Shown piece by piece: positions 25,886 through 33,478 of a DNA stretch of 64,000 nt. Position 1 is the first letter of the stretch. Every line of letters starts with the position of its first letter. Where the stretch lies: positions 467,994 through 531,993 of the forward strand of contig JAHBVR010000001.1 in NCBI GenBank assembly GCA_019637395.1. The letters run 5' to 3'. This stretch comes from Vulcanimicrobiota bacterium (lineage in GTDB: Bacteria > Vulcanimicrobiota > Xenobia > Xenobiales > JADMJV01). The position numbers and the translations under genes were made by a program. The notes under the pieces were generated by a model. The model saw only the letters and a program-made list of their open reading frames with translations, ran no database searches and was not told the origin of the DNA.

Positions 25886-26839
25886 ATGATTAAGATGTTT
25901 GTTTACTCGGAAGGAAGCATTGCTTTGGGACTGGCAGGCACTGCTTTGCGTCTGACTCTGGCGGGCCTGCTGGTCGCCTCCGCCACCGGCAAACTTTGGG
26001 ACATGTCCGGCACACGCCAGGCCGTCTCTGAGTTTGGCGTGCCACCAGCCTACTCCAACCGCGCCAGCCAGATTCTAGTGGCGACAGAGTCCGCGATTGC
26101 GCTAATGCTGTTACTCGATCCCTTGCTGTACCTGGCGGCCTGGCTGTGTAGCCTGCTCTTTTTCATCTTCTCTCTTGGAGTGGCCCGAGTCTTGATCCAG
26201 GGACGAACCCCCGACTGCCATTGCTTGGGGCAGTTGCATTCCGTGCCGGTAGGACCAGGCATTTTGCTTCGGAACTGCATACTGGTTTTGTCCTCGCTCT
26301 ACCTCATCCGTAACCCTGGTTATCCCTTGACAGCTTCACCGCTGAGCACCCTGGCTACGCTGCTGGGTGCGGGTTGTATCGGATTGGCCAGCAGTCATTT
26401 GGCCCTCTGGAAGAGCGTCAAGCAGACAGCCCCAACTCATCTCAAACGTGGTCAACTGGCGCCACACATCAATTTGACCGCGGAAAACGGGCGCCAAGCG
26501 GCGCTACATAGCGTTTTGCTCCCCGATCGTCGGAATCTACTAGTTTTTTCTTCTCCGAAGTGCGGTTTGTGCACGGAGTTGCAGCCGGAACTGCAACAGT
26601 GGCGGAAAGTCCTGCAACAGAAAGTCAATATCGTTCTCCTTGAGAGAGAAGTCGGTGAACCTGAAGAGACGTGGGTAGAGGGCTCATGGCGGGTCGAGAA
26701 CGCAGCCTTGACAACCTTTAAGCTCAACGGCACCCCGTCCGCCGTGCTTCTCGATGAGCAGGCACGAGTCGTCTTCTCCCGGCCGGCCGTCGGGCCTGAG
26801 GAAATCGTAGCTCTAATTCGAACCTCTCTGGTGGAATAA
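25886..26839 (+). CDS. MauE/DoxX-type membrane protein fused to a thioredoxin domain
   Basis: A 317-residue protein. Residues 1-180 hold four to five membrane helices with the MauE-type cysteine pair in TPDCHCLGQL and a helix starting LLRNCILV. Residues 185-317 are a thioredoxin-like domain (LKRGQLAPHINL, LVFSSPKCGLCTELQPEL, TFKLNGTPSAVLL) with a CxxC active site. In methylamine dehydrogenase systems MauE and MauD are separate proteins that help form disulfides in the secreted subunit; fusion suggests a one-piece electron relay for periplasmic disulfide chemistry. The divergent Cys-rich PqqD/Tat protein is a natural candidate client (inference). AAGGG six bases before ATG 25886. Confidence 0.85.
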   Translation: MIKMFVYSEGSIALGLAGTALRLTLAGLLVASATGKLWDMSGTRQAVSEFGVPPAYSNRASQILVATESAIALMLLLDPLLYLAAWLCSLLFFIFSLGVARVLIQGRTPDCHCLGQLHSVPVGPGILLRNCILVLSSLYLIRNPGYPLTASPLSTLATLLGAGCIGLASSHLALWKSVKQTAPTHLKRGQLAPHINLTAENGRQAALHSVLLPDRRNLLVFSSPKCGLCTELQPELQQWRKVLQQKVNIVLLEREVGEPEETWVEGSWRVENAALTTFKLNGTPSAVLLDEQARVVFSRPAVGPEEIVALIRTSLVE

Positions 26840-26927
26840 ACCTTGGTTGCGCATGGAAAAGTGACACCGCCGGGCTTGTTTTTGGTGAGCGGGTAAAAGT
26901 TCGTTTTTTCGTAGCATTTGGACTGGA

Positions 26928-26991
26928 CTCCCGGTGTTACCGTGGAGACCAATAGAAGTGTCGGTCGTGAACCGCCACGAGTCTCCGGGAG
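26928..26991 (+). promoter_or_regulatory. Structured leader with Shine-Dalgarno in a stem
   Basis: CTCCCGG (26928-26934) can pair with CCGGGAG (26985-26991), which contains the Shine-Dalgarno of the endopeptidase-like gene; GGAGAC (26944-26949) can alternatively pair with GTCTCC (26981-26986). Small hairpins CGGTGTTACCG (26932-26942) and CGGT...ACCG (26962-26974) sit nearby. The mutually exclusive stems could switch access to the start at 27000. Pairing is seen in sequence; regulation is inference. Confidence 0.3.
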
Positions 26992-26999
26992 GACTTTCC

Positions 27000-27575
27000 A
27001 TGCTGCTAGCCTTGCGCAGTTATCAGAAAATTCAATCTTGGCACCAGGCCGATTCTTGTTGTTCGGCGGGGCCGGTACAAAACCGCGGAAGCCACCGTCC
27101 GAATCCCAATATCAACACCACCCTGCCCGAGTCGGGCCCCGGCTTTCGCACTTATAACCGCGAAGAGAATGGCGTCGACCAGGTCGGCCTGCCCGAAACC
27201 ATTGCTTTTATCCAGCGGTTGGGCGCCGAATGGGAAAAAGAAAGCGAGCTCCCCTTTCAAGTGGGCGACATCAGCCGCGCCGGTGGCGGTCCCTTCCCTC
27301 CTCACGAAGCTCATAAAAACGGCACCGAGGCCGACCTGCGCCCGTTTCGCAAGGACGGCGCCATGGAGCCGACCAATATCAACGACCCGAGCTATGACCG
27401 TGCCAAGACCCGGCAGTGGTGCCAGCTGGTCAAGCGGATGGACCCGGGCGCGACCATTCTCTTCAATGATTCGCAGCTGATCAAGGAAGGCCTGACTCGT
27501 TACTACAAGGGTCATCACAATCACTTGCATTTGCGCCCCAGCCTGAGCAGCGACTCTCTCGACCAGGGCTGTTAA
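27000..27575 (+). CDS. Murein-endopeptidase-like protein (MepA/M74 type)
   Basis: A 191-residue protein with the metal-binding pattern of MepA-type LAS metallopeptidases: VGDISRAGGGPFPPHEAH, HKNGTEAD (His-x6-Asp) and the C-terminal HHNHLHLRP (His-x-His). Family members cut peptide cross-links in peptidoglycan. No signal peptide is visible; the N-terminus is MLLALRSYQKIQSWHQ with a following CC pair, so location is unclear and another substrate is possible. Start ATG 27000 is chosen over upstream in-frame codons because GGGAGGA lies six bases before it. Confidence 0.8.
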   Translation: MLLALRSYQKIQSWHQADSCCSAGPVQNRGSHRPNPNINTTLPESGPGFRTYNREENGVDQVGLPETIAFIQRLGAEWEKESELPFQVGDISRAGGGPFPPHEAHKNGTEADLRPFRKDGAMEPTNINDPSYDRAKTRQWCQLVKRMDPGATILFNDSQLIKEGLTRYYKGHHNHLHLRPSLSSDSLDQGC

Positions 27576-27589
27576 CCAGCTTTTTTTCA

Positions 27590-27639
27590 GCTCCTCAGGC
27601 TAGGCTGTACCGGACACAAACACAGCATGATTGAGGAGC
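27590..27639 (+). promoter_or_regulatory. Hairpin that sequesters a Shine-Dalgarno
   Basis: GCTCCTCA (27590-27597) pairs perfectly with TGAGGAGC (27632-27639); inside, GCTGT (27604-27608) pairs with ACAGC (27622-27626). The 3' arm contains the GAGGAG Shine-Dalgarno of the gene starting at 27646. In the mRNA this would hide the ribosome site, as in an RNA thermometer or a protein/ligand-responsive leader. Structure is seen; function inferred. Confidence 0.45.
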
Positions 27640-27645
27640 AAAACC

Positions 27646-28071
27646 ATGAACGTACAGAGCTTTTCCAGATTTACTCAGCCCAAGGCCTTGAAGGCCCCGG
27701 AGCACAAGCCCCAACCCGAGGCACCCGAAGCCTCCAAGGGCGGCGGAAGTGACTCGGACTTCCTGGAAGTCTTCGCCGGCGCCACTCTGACCGGTCTGGC
27801 TTGCGGATTGAGCGCCAACAGCCTGGGCGCCGGGTGGGGCACGCTGGCCAGTCTGCCCGCCTCCACCGTGGCCTGGGGCGGCTACGGTTACCTGTCGGCC
27901 GACAAGAACGGCTATGAAGGCCTGGCCGCCATCGGCGGCGGTATTGCCGGGTTGACCTTCGGCGCGGCCGGCTCGGTTGGCGCCGCGGTCGGCAGTCTGG
28001 CCGGCCATCCCGTCATCGGCGGCGTGGTGGGCGGAGCCCTGGCCGGCCTTTACCTGGGCAGCAAGTCCTAG
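27646..28071 (+). CDS. Glycine-zipper membrane-associated protein
   Basis: A 141-residue protein. The N-terminus MNVQSFSRFTQPKALK is followed by a charged linker and about 90 residues of Gly/Ala-rich small-residue helices (LTGLACGLSANSLGAG, IGGGIAGLTFGAAGSVGAA, GGVVGGALAGLYLG), typical glycine zippers that insert into or pore membranes. No classical signal peptide. The FTQPKA motif recurs at the same place in the glycine-zipper protein at 32350-33447. AGGAG seven bases before ATG 27646 lies in a hairpin. Convergent with the phosphatase gene, overlapping by four bases. Confidence 0.75.
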   Translation: MNVQSFSRFTQPKALKAPEHKPQPEAPEASKGGGSDSDFLEVFAGATLTGLACGLSANSLGAGWGTLASLPASTVAWGGYGYLSADKNGYEGLAAIGGGIAGLTFGAAGSVGAAVGSLAGHPVIGGVVGGALAGLYLGSKS

Positions 28072-29990
28072 GTCGCCCGCTTTCTCAAACGGATCACATT
28101 GCGCTCATTTCGGCGCTCGTAGGCCAACTCATCGAAGAGCCTGCGCGTCAGATGAATGCCCAGGCCTCCGATGTCGCGTTCTTCCAGACTGGCATCGGCA
28201 TTGACTTCCGGGCCCTCAACCAGCGGGTTGAAGGGCCTGGCGTCGTCTTGGAGCTCGACTTCGATCCAATCGTCTTTGAAGTCCAGAGAGAGCTTTAGCC
28301 TGCCGGCCTGGCCCGCGGGATAGCCGTAACTGACGGCATTGGTAAACAACTCTTCGATGGCCAGTTGTAAGGCATTGGCCACCGTGGGTGAGAGGTGAAA
28401 GGAAGCGGCAAAGCCTTCCACGGCCGCGGCCAGGTTGTCCAACTCGGCCAAGGAGTTGGCCACCTCCCGGCTGACCGGACCACCCGGTCCCAAATAGGTT
28501 AACACCAGGGCTGTGATGTCATCGGCCTGGGGCCCTCCCGCCTCAAAGGCGCGCACCGCATCGAGCAGGTTCTCCACCAGTGCGCGCGGGCCGAGATCGC
28601 TTTGGCCGGCGAAAAACTTGCGCATGCGCTCCTCGGTGAAAAGCTCGGCAGCGGGGTTATGCGCTTCGCTGATGCCGTCGGTATACATCACCAGAGCCTG
28701 CCCGGGCTGCATGGTGAAGCTGCTGGTTTGAAAGGCGATGCCCTCGGCCGCTCCCAGACCCATGCCGCGGGTGCGCGGCAACTGCTCGGGTCCCTTGTTG
28801 GGGGAAAGCAGGAAAGGCAGATTGTGCCCCCCATTGGAAAACTCCACCTGTCCCGTGTTGACGTTCAAAATCGCCGCGAAAAGCGTCACGAACATGCTGG
28901 CTTCGTTGTTCTCACAGAGCTCGTCATTGAGGCGGCTCATCAACTCACCTAAAGGTAGACCCTGGCGGGCGGTGGCTTTGATTAAAGTTTGGGTGACGGC
29001 CATAAAGAGCGCGGCCGGCACGCCCTTGCCGGAAACATCGCCCACCACCGCAAAAATGTGCTCATCATCCAGTTGGAAAAAGTCATAGAGGTCCCCGCCC
29101 ACTTCCCGCGAGGGCTCCAAAGTCGCATAAATATCCATCTGGGGCAGCGCCAGGAAAGCGGGAAACTTCTTGGGCACGATGCTCATCTGAATATGGCGGG
29201 CCACTTGCAGTTCGCCCTCGATACGCTCTTTGGCGGCGGTCGTCTGGCGCAAATGCAGTACGCTCTGCTGAATCTTGTTTTCCATCTGCAGGAAGGACTC
29301 GGCCAGAGTGCCGATCTCCCCGGCCGAGCGGGGAACCAGCTGAGCCAACTCGTCTCGCTTCGGGAAGTCGGTGGCGAAGTCGTGCCGGGACAGCGCCTGA
29401 GCACAGTCGGTGAGCACCGTGACCGGGCCGGTGATGCGCCGCACCGCCAGGCTAACCAGGCCCAAGCTCAGCAGAAAGATCAACCCGATGGCGACGCCCT
29501 GCAAAGCCGCCTCGCGCAGGGCGGCGGCATAGACCTTTTCCAAGTCCATCCCGACGTGGATGTAGCCGCCCACGCCGGCCATAATAGGAGCGGAAATATC
29601 CAGGCGGCGTTGCTCCGAACCCAATGCCACGCGGGTGGCGGTAATATCGGTGGGCGAGACGGGTAGCTGCAAGACCTGGCTGGGGACTTGAGGAACGAAG
29701 GTGTGGCAGACGGTCTCGCCCTGGCCGTTACTCAAAAACAGGTAAGCCACGCCTTCCAAAGCCAGAGACTCGTCCAGGCTGGCCTGCACCGTAGCCAGAT
29801 CGCGATTGACCAGCAGTTCATCCGAGGTGCGCGAGATACCCTGAGCGATGGCCCGGCCCTTATTCTCGCATTCGCGAAACAGATTATTATAAATGCTGCT
29901 AATGGAAAGGCCCACCGTGATCGTCAGCACCACCGCGAACATCAATGAGGTCAGGAGTAAAGTTTGCCAGAACAGTCCGGTTCGTGTCAC
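28068..29990 (-). CDS. Membrane SpoIIE-type PP2C phosphatase with HAMP and RsbW-like kinase domain
   Basis: A 640-residue signalling protein. Two membrane helices (about 7-30 and 160-183) flank an extracytoplasmic sensor region; a HAMP domain follows (RRITGPVTVLTDCAQAL), then a coiled linker. The PP2C domain has its metal aspartates in GGDLYDFF, VVGDVSGKG, MYTDGISEA and ADDITALVL. The C-terminal 130 residues are a GHKL anti-sigma-type kinase (IEELFTNAVSYG, GGLGIHLTRRLFDEL). Start GTG 29990 gives a GTGA overlap with the binding-protein gene. It likely dephosphorylates the STAS protein encoded at 31301, while the kinase domain may rephosphorylate it. Confidence 0.9.
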   Translation of the reverse strand: MTRTGLFWQTLLLTSLMFAVVLTITVGLSISSIYNNLFRECENKGRAIAQGISRTSDELLVNRDLATVQASLDESLALEGVAYLFLSNGQGETVCHTFVPQVPSQVLQLPVSPTDITATRVALGSEQRRLDISAPIMAGVGGYIHVGMDLEKVYAAALREAALQGVAIGLIFLLSLGLVSLAVRRITGPVTVLTDCAQALSRHDFATDFPKRDELAQLVPRSAGEIGTLAESFLQMENKIQQSVLHLRQTTAAKERIEGELQVARHIQMSIVPKKFPAFLALPQMDIYATLEPSREVGGDLYDFFQLDDEHIFAVVGDVSGKGVPAALFMAVTQTLIKATARQGLPLGELMSRLNDELCENNEASMFVTLFAAILNVNTGQVEFSNGGHNLPFLLSPNKGPEQLPRTRGMGLGAAEGIAFQTSSFTMQPGQALVMYTDGISEAHNPAAELFTEERMRKFFAGQSDLGPRALVENLLDAVRAFEAGGPQADDITALVLTYLGPGGPVSREVANSLAELDNLAAAVEGFAASFHLSPTVANALQLAIEELFTNAVSYGYPAGQAGRLKLSLDFKDDWIEVELQDDARPFNPLVEGPEVNADASLEERDIGGLGIHLTRRLFDELAYERRNERNVIRLRKRAT

Positions 29991-31243
29991 CTGCGGGCCA
30001 CCTTTAAAGCCGAAACCACTGCCTTCCAATTGGACAGCGGCACAAACTGGTCTCCCTGGACGCGGGTGAAGTAGACCGTATGCAACCCCTGATGCTGTTG
30101 GCTGTTGAAACTGACCGTGGACTCGAGCCCCAGATTGAAGTCATGAATGGACTCGGCCGCCTTGAGAATGTGCTCCTGGTCGTACCGGGGAGCACTGCGA
30201 CGCAGAATCTCGGCCAGCAGCTTGGCGCATAAATAGCCTTCGAAGCTCACAAAACTGTAGCGCAGCGGCTGATACTCGGGGCCGCCGGCCCCCACCAGCG
30301 AGGCATCCGGCATAGGCGCTCCGGCGTCCATGGCCTGACGGTATTCGCGCACTGCCGCCAGACGGGTATCCTGATAGGTGGGCACCACCTGGCTGTTGAC
30401 CAGCCAGCGGGTATAGTCGCGACCGGTTTTCTGGCCCTCCTTGAGGAGCAGCGCCAACATGCTTTCGCTGCTCACAAAAGAAACATTGGCGATCGGGACA
30501 TTCCAGCCTTGATTGCGCGCGTCGCGAATAAAGCCGGCGCAGGGAGCGTAGCTACCCACGCAGATTACGTGGTCCACGCCCGCATCGCGCAGGATCTTGA
30601 CCTGGGCGGCATAAGAATCGTCGAATTTAGAACCGCGCCGGTAGGTAGCCTCGGCCCCCAACTTGAGCTTGCGCTCGGTCAAAGCCCGCCGCGTGCCCTC
30701 CCAGCCCGACCGCCCATAGGCGTCGCATTGATAGAAGATGCCGGTTTTATGGCAGCCGGCGTTGTAGAGATGGTCGATGAGACCGGCCGTTTCCTCGCGG
30801 TAGGAAGCCCGCAAATTGAAGCACAAATCCTGATAAGGCGGCATTCTCTGAGGCTGGGCGCCGGTGAACGGGAACATCAGAAGTTGTGAGCGTTCAAATC
30901 CTCCTTTGAGTAGCGGCAAAACCCGGGTTACGGTGGGAGTGCCTACGTAGCCGAAGAGCAAAAGCACTTTCTGCTGGTTGACCAGCTCGATGGTGTTGAG
31001 TACGGCCGGCCCGGGATTGTAGCCGTCATTGCGCACCACCAGCTCGATGGGGTGCCCGGCCACGCCGCCAGCCGCATTGAGCTGGCGGAAATAGACCTGA
31101 GCCCCACGATACAGTTCGATTCCGAGCGCTCGCGAAGGACCCTGGAAAGCGGCCGACATGCCGATACGCAAAGGTTCGCCGGGAGGTAGCTGCTGAGCGG
31201 CACAGCTCCAGGAAAGCAGCAGAAGAATGAATAGGCGTCGCAT
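29987..31243 (-). CDS. LIV-type ABC substrate-binding protein, probable sensor partner
   Basis: A 418-residue exported type 1 periplasmic binding protein. A signal peptide (MRRLFILLLLSWSCAAQ) precedes PLRIGMSAAFQGPSRALG and LNAAGGVAGHPIELVVRNDG, the usual Leu/Ile/Val-binding protein opening. No ABC permease or ATPase genes are nearby. Instead the gene overlaps the membrane phosphatase by four bases, so the protein probably delivers a ligand signal to that phosphatase's extracytoplasmic domain (inference from context). Divergent from the STAS gene with 57 bases between. Confidence 0.88.
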   Translation of the reverse strand: MRRLFILLLLSWSCAAQQLPPGEPLRIGMSAAFQGPSRALGIELYRGAQVYFRQLNAAGGVAGHPIELVVRNDGYNPGPAVLNTIELVNQQKVLLLFGYVGTPTVTRVLPLLKGGFERSQLLMFPFTGAQPQRMPPYQDLCFNLRASYREETAGLIDHLYNAGCHKTGIFYQCDAYGRSGWEGTRRALTERKLKLGAEATYRRGSKFDDSYAAQVKILRDAGVDHVICVGSYAPCAGFIRDARNQGWNVPIANVSFVSSESMLALLLKEGQKTGRDYTRWLVNSQVVPTYQDTRLAAVREYRQAMDAGAPMPDASLVGAGGPEYQPLRYSFVSFEGYLCAKLLAEILRRSAPRYDQEHILKAAESIHDFNLGLESTVSFNSQQHQGLHTVYFTRVQGDQFVPLSNWKAVVSALKVARR

Positions 31244-31300
31244 CGGCGCAGATTCCCGTTAAGCGCAAGGAACCCCCCTCGGCTGCCAGAAAGAGCCGGA

Positions 31301-31636
31301 ATGGAAATCAAAGACGGGGAGATCAACGGACATTTGGTGCTGGCGGTGGAGGGACGATTGGATGCCAATACCTCGGCCGTTTTTCAGGAGCGCTTGCTGG
31401 CCGAAGTGGAAAAGCGCCCTAATACTCGCATTGTTCTCGATTTAACTCCGCTCAATTACTTGAGTTCGGCCGGCCTGCGCGTCTTGCTGGTGGCCGCCAA
31501 GAACAGTAAGAAAATCGGCACCGAAGTGCGTCTATCGGGCATGCGTCCGCATGTGGAAGAGGTCTTCACCATTTCCGGTTTTGACGCGCTCTTTCAGATT
31601 TTCCCCACCCCCGAGGCCGCCGCCGCGAGTAGTTGA
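31301..31636 (+). CDS. STAS-domain anti-sigma factor antagonist
   Basis: A 111-residue single STAS domain protein. The pattern VLAVEGRLDANTSAVFQERL, VLDLTPLNYLSSAGLRVLL and the C-terminal VFTISGFDALFQIFPT are those of SpoIIAA/RsbV antagonists; the phosphorylatable serine is in NYLSSAGL. Together with the divergent SpoIIE-type phosphatase/kinase this makes a partner-switching circuit, although no sigma factor is encoded here. Its stop overlaps the next ATG by one base. Confidence 0.93.
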   Translation: MEIKDGEINGHLVLAVEGRLDANTSAVFQERLLAEVEKRPNTRIVLDLTPLNYLSSAGLRVLLVAAKNSKKIGTEVRLSGMRPHVEEVFTISGFDALFQIFPTPEAAAASS

Positions 31637-32364
31637 TGCGCGACCATCTCAGGGCACTATCCGCCATCAAGAAGTGGCTGTGCCTGGTTTTCGCTTCCGG
31701 TTGCGTCAATTCGGGCGGATGGATGGCGGCCGCCAAGTTCACCACTCACGTCACCGGATTTGCCACTCTCTTCGGCATTAACTTGAGTCGAAATCATTGG
31801 ATGGAAGCGCTGGCGATCAGCTCCATCCCGGTCTATTTCATGGCCGGCGCCATGCTTTCGGCTTTGATGGTGGACCGGCGCATTCAGAAGGATCAGCCGC
31901 CGCTCTACGGCTTGCCTGTGTTGCTCTCGGCCGGCCTGCTGGCTGTGGCGGCCCTGGGCGGAGAATCGGGCTGGTTCGGAATGTTCGGCAAAGACAGTGC
32001 GATCAGCGAAGAGTATGTGCTGCTGCTGGTGCTGGCTCTGGCCAGTGGCCTGCAGAATGCGGCGGTGACCACGGCCACCGGAGCCGTGATGCGGGCCACC
32101 CACATGACCGGTCTGACCACCGATCTGGGATTGGGGCTGGTGCGCTACTTCTACTTGAGCGGGCCGGAGCGGCGCATTGAAATTCGCTCCACCATGGTGC
32201 GCACCGCCACACTGATCTTCTTCGTGGCCGGCTCGGTGGCCGGGGCCTACTTCTTCCTGACCATGCAATATCAGGGGTTTCTGGTGCCGGCCGGCATCTC
32301 GTTTGTGGTGGCTCTGGCCACCACCCGCATGCCCGACGACGACAGCGACTTACTCGACCGCTGA
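31636..32364 (+). CDS. DUF1275 (YoaK-like) membrane protein
   Basis: A 242-residue integral membrane protein with six predicted helices. GCVNSGGWMAAAKFTTHVTGFATLFG, split over the first helix and loop, is the DUF1275 signature, repeated as ASGLQNAAVTTATGAVMRATHMTGL in the second half. Function of the family is unknown. ATG 31636 overlaps the STAS stop (TGATG), so it is translationally coupled to the partner-switching protein. End overlaps the convergent gene by 15 bases. Confidence 0.85.
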   Translation: MRDHLRALSAIKKWLCLVFASGCVNSGGWMAAAKFTTHVTGFATLFGINLSRNHWMEALAISSIPVYFMAGAMLSALMVDRRIQKDQPPLYGLPVLLSAGLLAVAALGGESGWFGMFGKDSAISEEYVLLLVLALASGLQNAAVTTATGAVMRATHMTGLTTDLGLGLVRYFYLSGPERRIEIRSTMVRTATLIFFVAGSVAGAYFFLTMQYQGFLVPAGISFVVALATTRMPDDDSDLLDR

Positions 32365-33447
32365 TGCCTGCCGCAAGTTGGCCAGCACATTACCCACGGC
32401 GGGACCAGCCGGAACATAGGTCTGCAAATATTTTTCGGCAACCACCGCCTTCTCTTTCTGCTTGATGGCCGTGCCGATCTTATAAGCCCCCAGGGCCGCG
32501 CCGGCGCCTACGCTCACGCCCAGAGCAGGCAGCATAGGCACGCCCACTACCGGAGCCAGCATTCCGAAGGTTCCGAAAGTCAGCGCCCCGAGGGCCGCTC
32601 CAGCCGCCATTTTGCCGCCCGTGCCCAGCGGATGCTTCTCCAACCAGGGGTCCAATTTGCTATTGATGCCCGCCACCATTTCATCCTGAGCGTTGCGGGT
32701 GACCTGGCGAAACACCGGACCGACCACCGTTCCGGCCGGAGCGGACAGCGCGCCCGCGGTGATGCCTTCCACCAGCGCTTGAGCGGCCAGAGGGTGGCCG
32801 GCCAGAAAATACGGAACCGCGCTGAGAGCACCCAAAGTAGCGCCACTGACCGTGCCGAGAGCGGCTCGCCCGGCCACCGTCTGAGCGCGACCGCCGATAC
32901 CGGCACCGGCGGCACCGGCCAGAGCCGCCAACGGATTGTGGGTATATTGCGAAGCCACCAGGCCGGCGGTGTAGCCGCCGTAGACGCTATCGCGCGTAAC
33001 CGCTCGGCGCGAACCGCCCAGGGTGCCCACCGCGCCGGTAAGACCACCTAAAATAGAATAACCGGCCACATTGGCAACCGATATGGGCTGGCCGGTCAAA
33101 AGGCTCATAGCCACCGTGATGGCGGCGGCGCCCACCGCGCCACTGCCCGCGCCGGCGGCCAGCGCCAGCGGAAAACTCTGGTATTTAAAACCGACCTTGG
33201 TGCCCACCATGCCGCCCACGGCGCCGGCCACAGCACCGGACACGGCACCGTTGAGGCCGCCCAAGCGAGCTCCGGAAATCAATCCCTGAATGCCGCCGGA
33301 AAGCGCGCCGCCATTGCACAGGGCGTCGACCTGCGCGCTGCTGCGCGGCACCGGAATGTCACCGGCGGTATCGGTGCCCGGGTTGACCTTGGAAGCCTTG
33401 GGCTGCGTAAAGGCGATAACGGATTTAGCTGCTTGGGTTACTTTCAC
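32350..33447 (-). CDS. Long glycine-zipper repeat protein
   Basis: A 365-residue protein made of many Gly/Ala-rich small-residue helices (LSGGIQGLISGARLGGLNGA, GAVAGAVGGMVGTKVGF, GYSILGGLTGAVGTLGG and others), a composition seen in proteins that insert in membranes or form pores. The N-terminus MKVTQAAKSVIAFTQPKASK shares the FTQPKA motif with the protein at 27646. No signal peptide. GTG 33447 start without a good Shine-Dalgarno. The C-terminal 60 residues are more polar and helical. Unknown function. Confidence 0.7.
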   Translation of the reverse strand: MKVTQAAKSVIAFTQPKASKVNPGTDTAGDIPVPRSSAQVDALCNGGALSGGIQGLISGARLGGLNGAVSGAVAGAVGGMVGTKVGFKYQSFPLALAAGAGSGAVGAAAITVAMSLLTGQPISVANVAGYSILGGLTGAVGTLGGSRRAVTRDSVYGGYTAGLVASQYTHNPLAALAGAAGAGIGGRAQTVAGRAALGTVSGATLGALSAVPYFLAGHPLAAQALVEGITAGALSAPAGTVVGPVFRQVTRNAQDEMVAGINSKLDPWLEKHPLGTGGKMAAGAALGALTFGTFGMLAPVVGVPMLPALGVSVGAGAALGAYKIGTAIKQKEKAVVAEKYLQTYVPAGPAVGNVLANLRQASAVE

Positions 33448-33478
33448 ACACTTAACTTAAGCTATAGCCGTGAAATTT

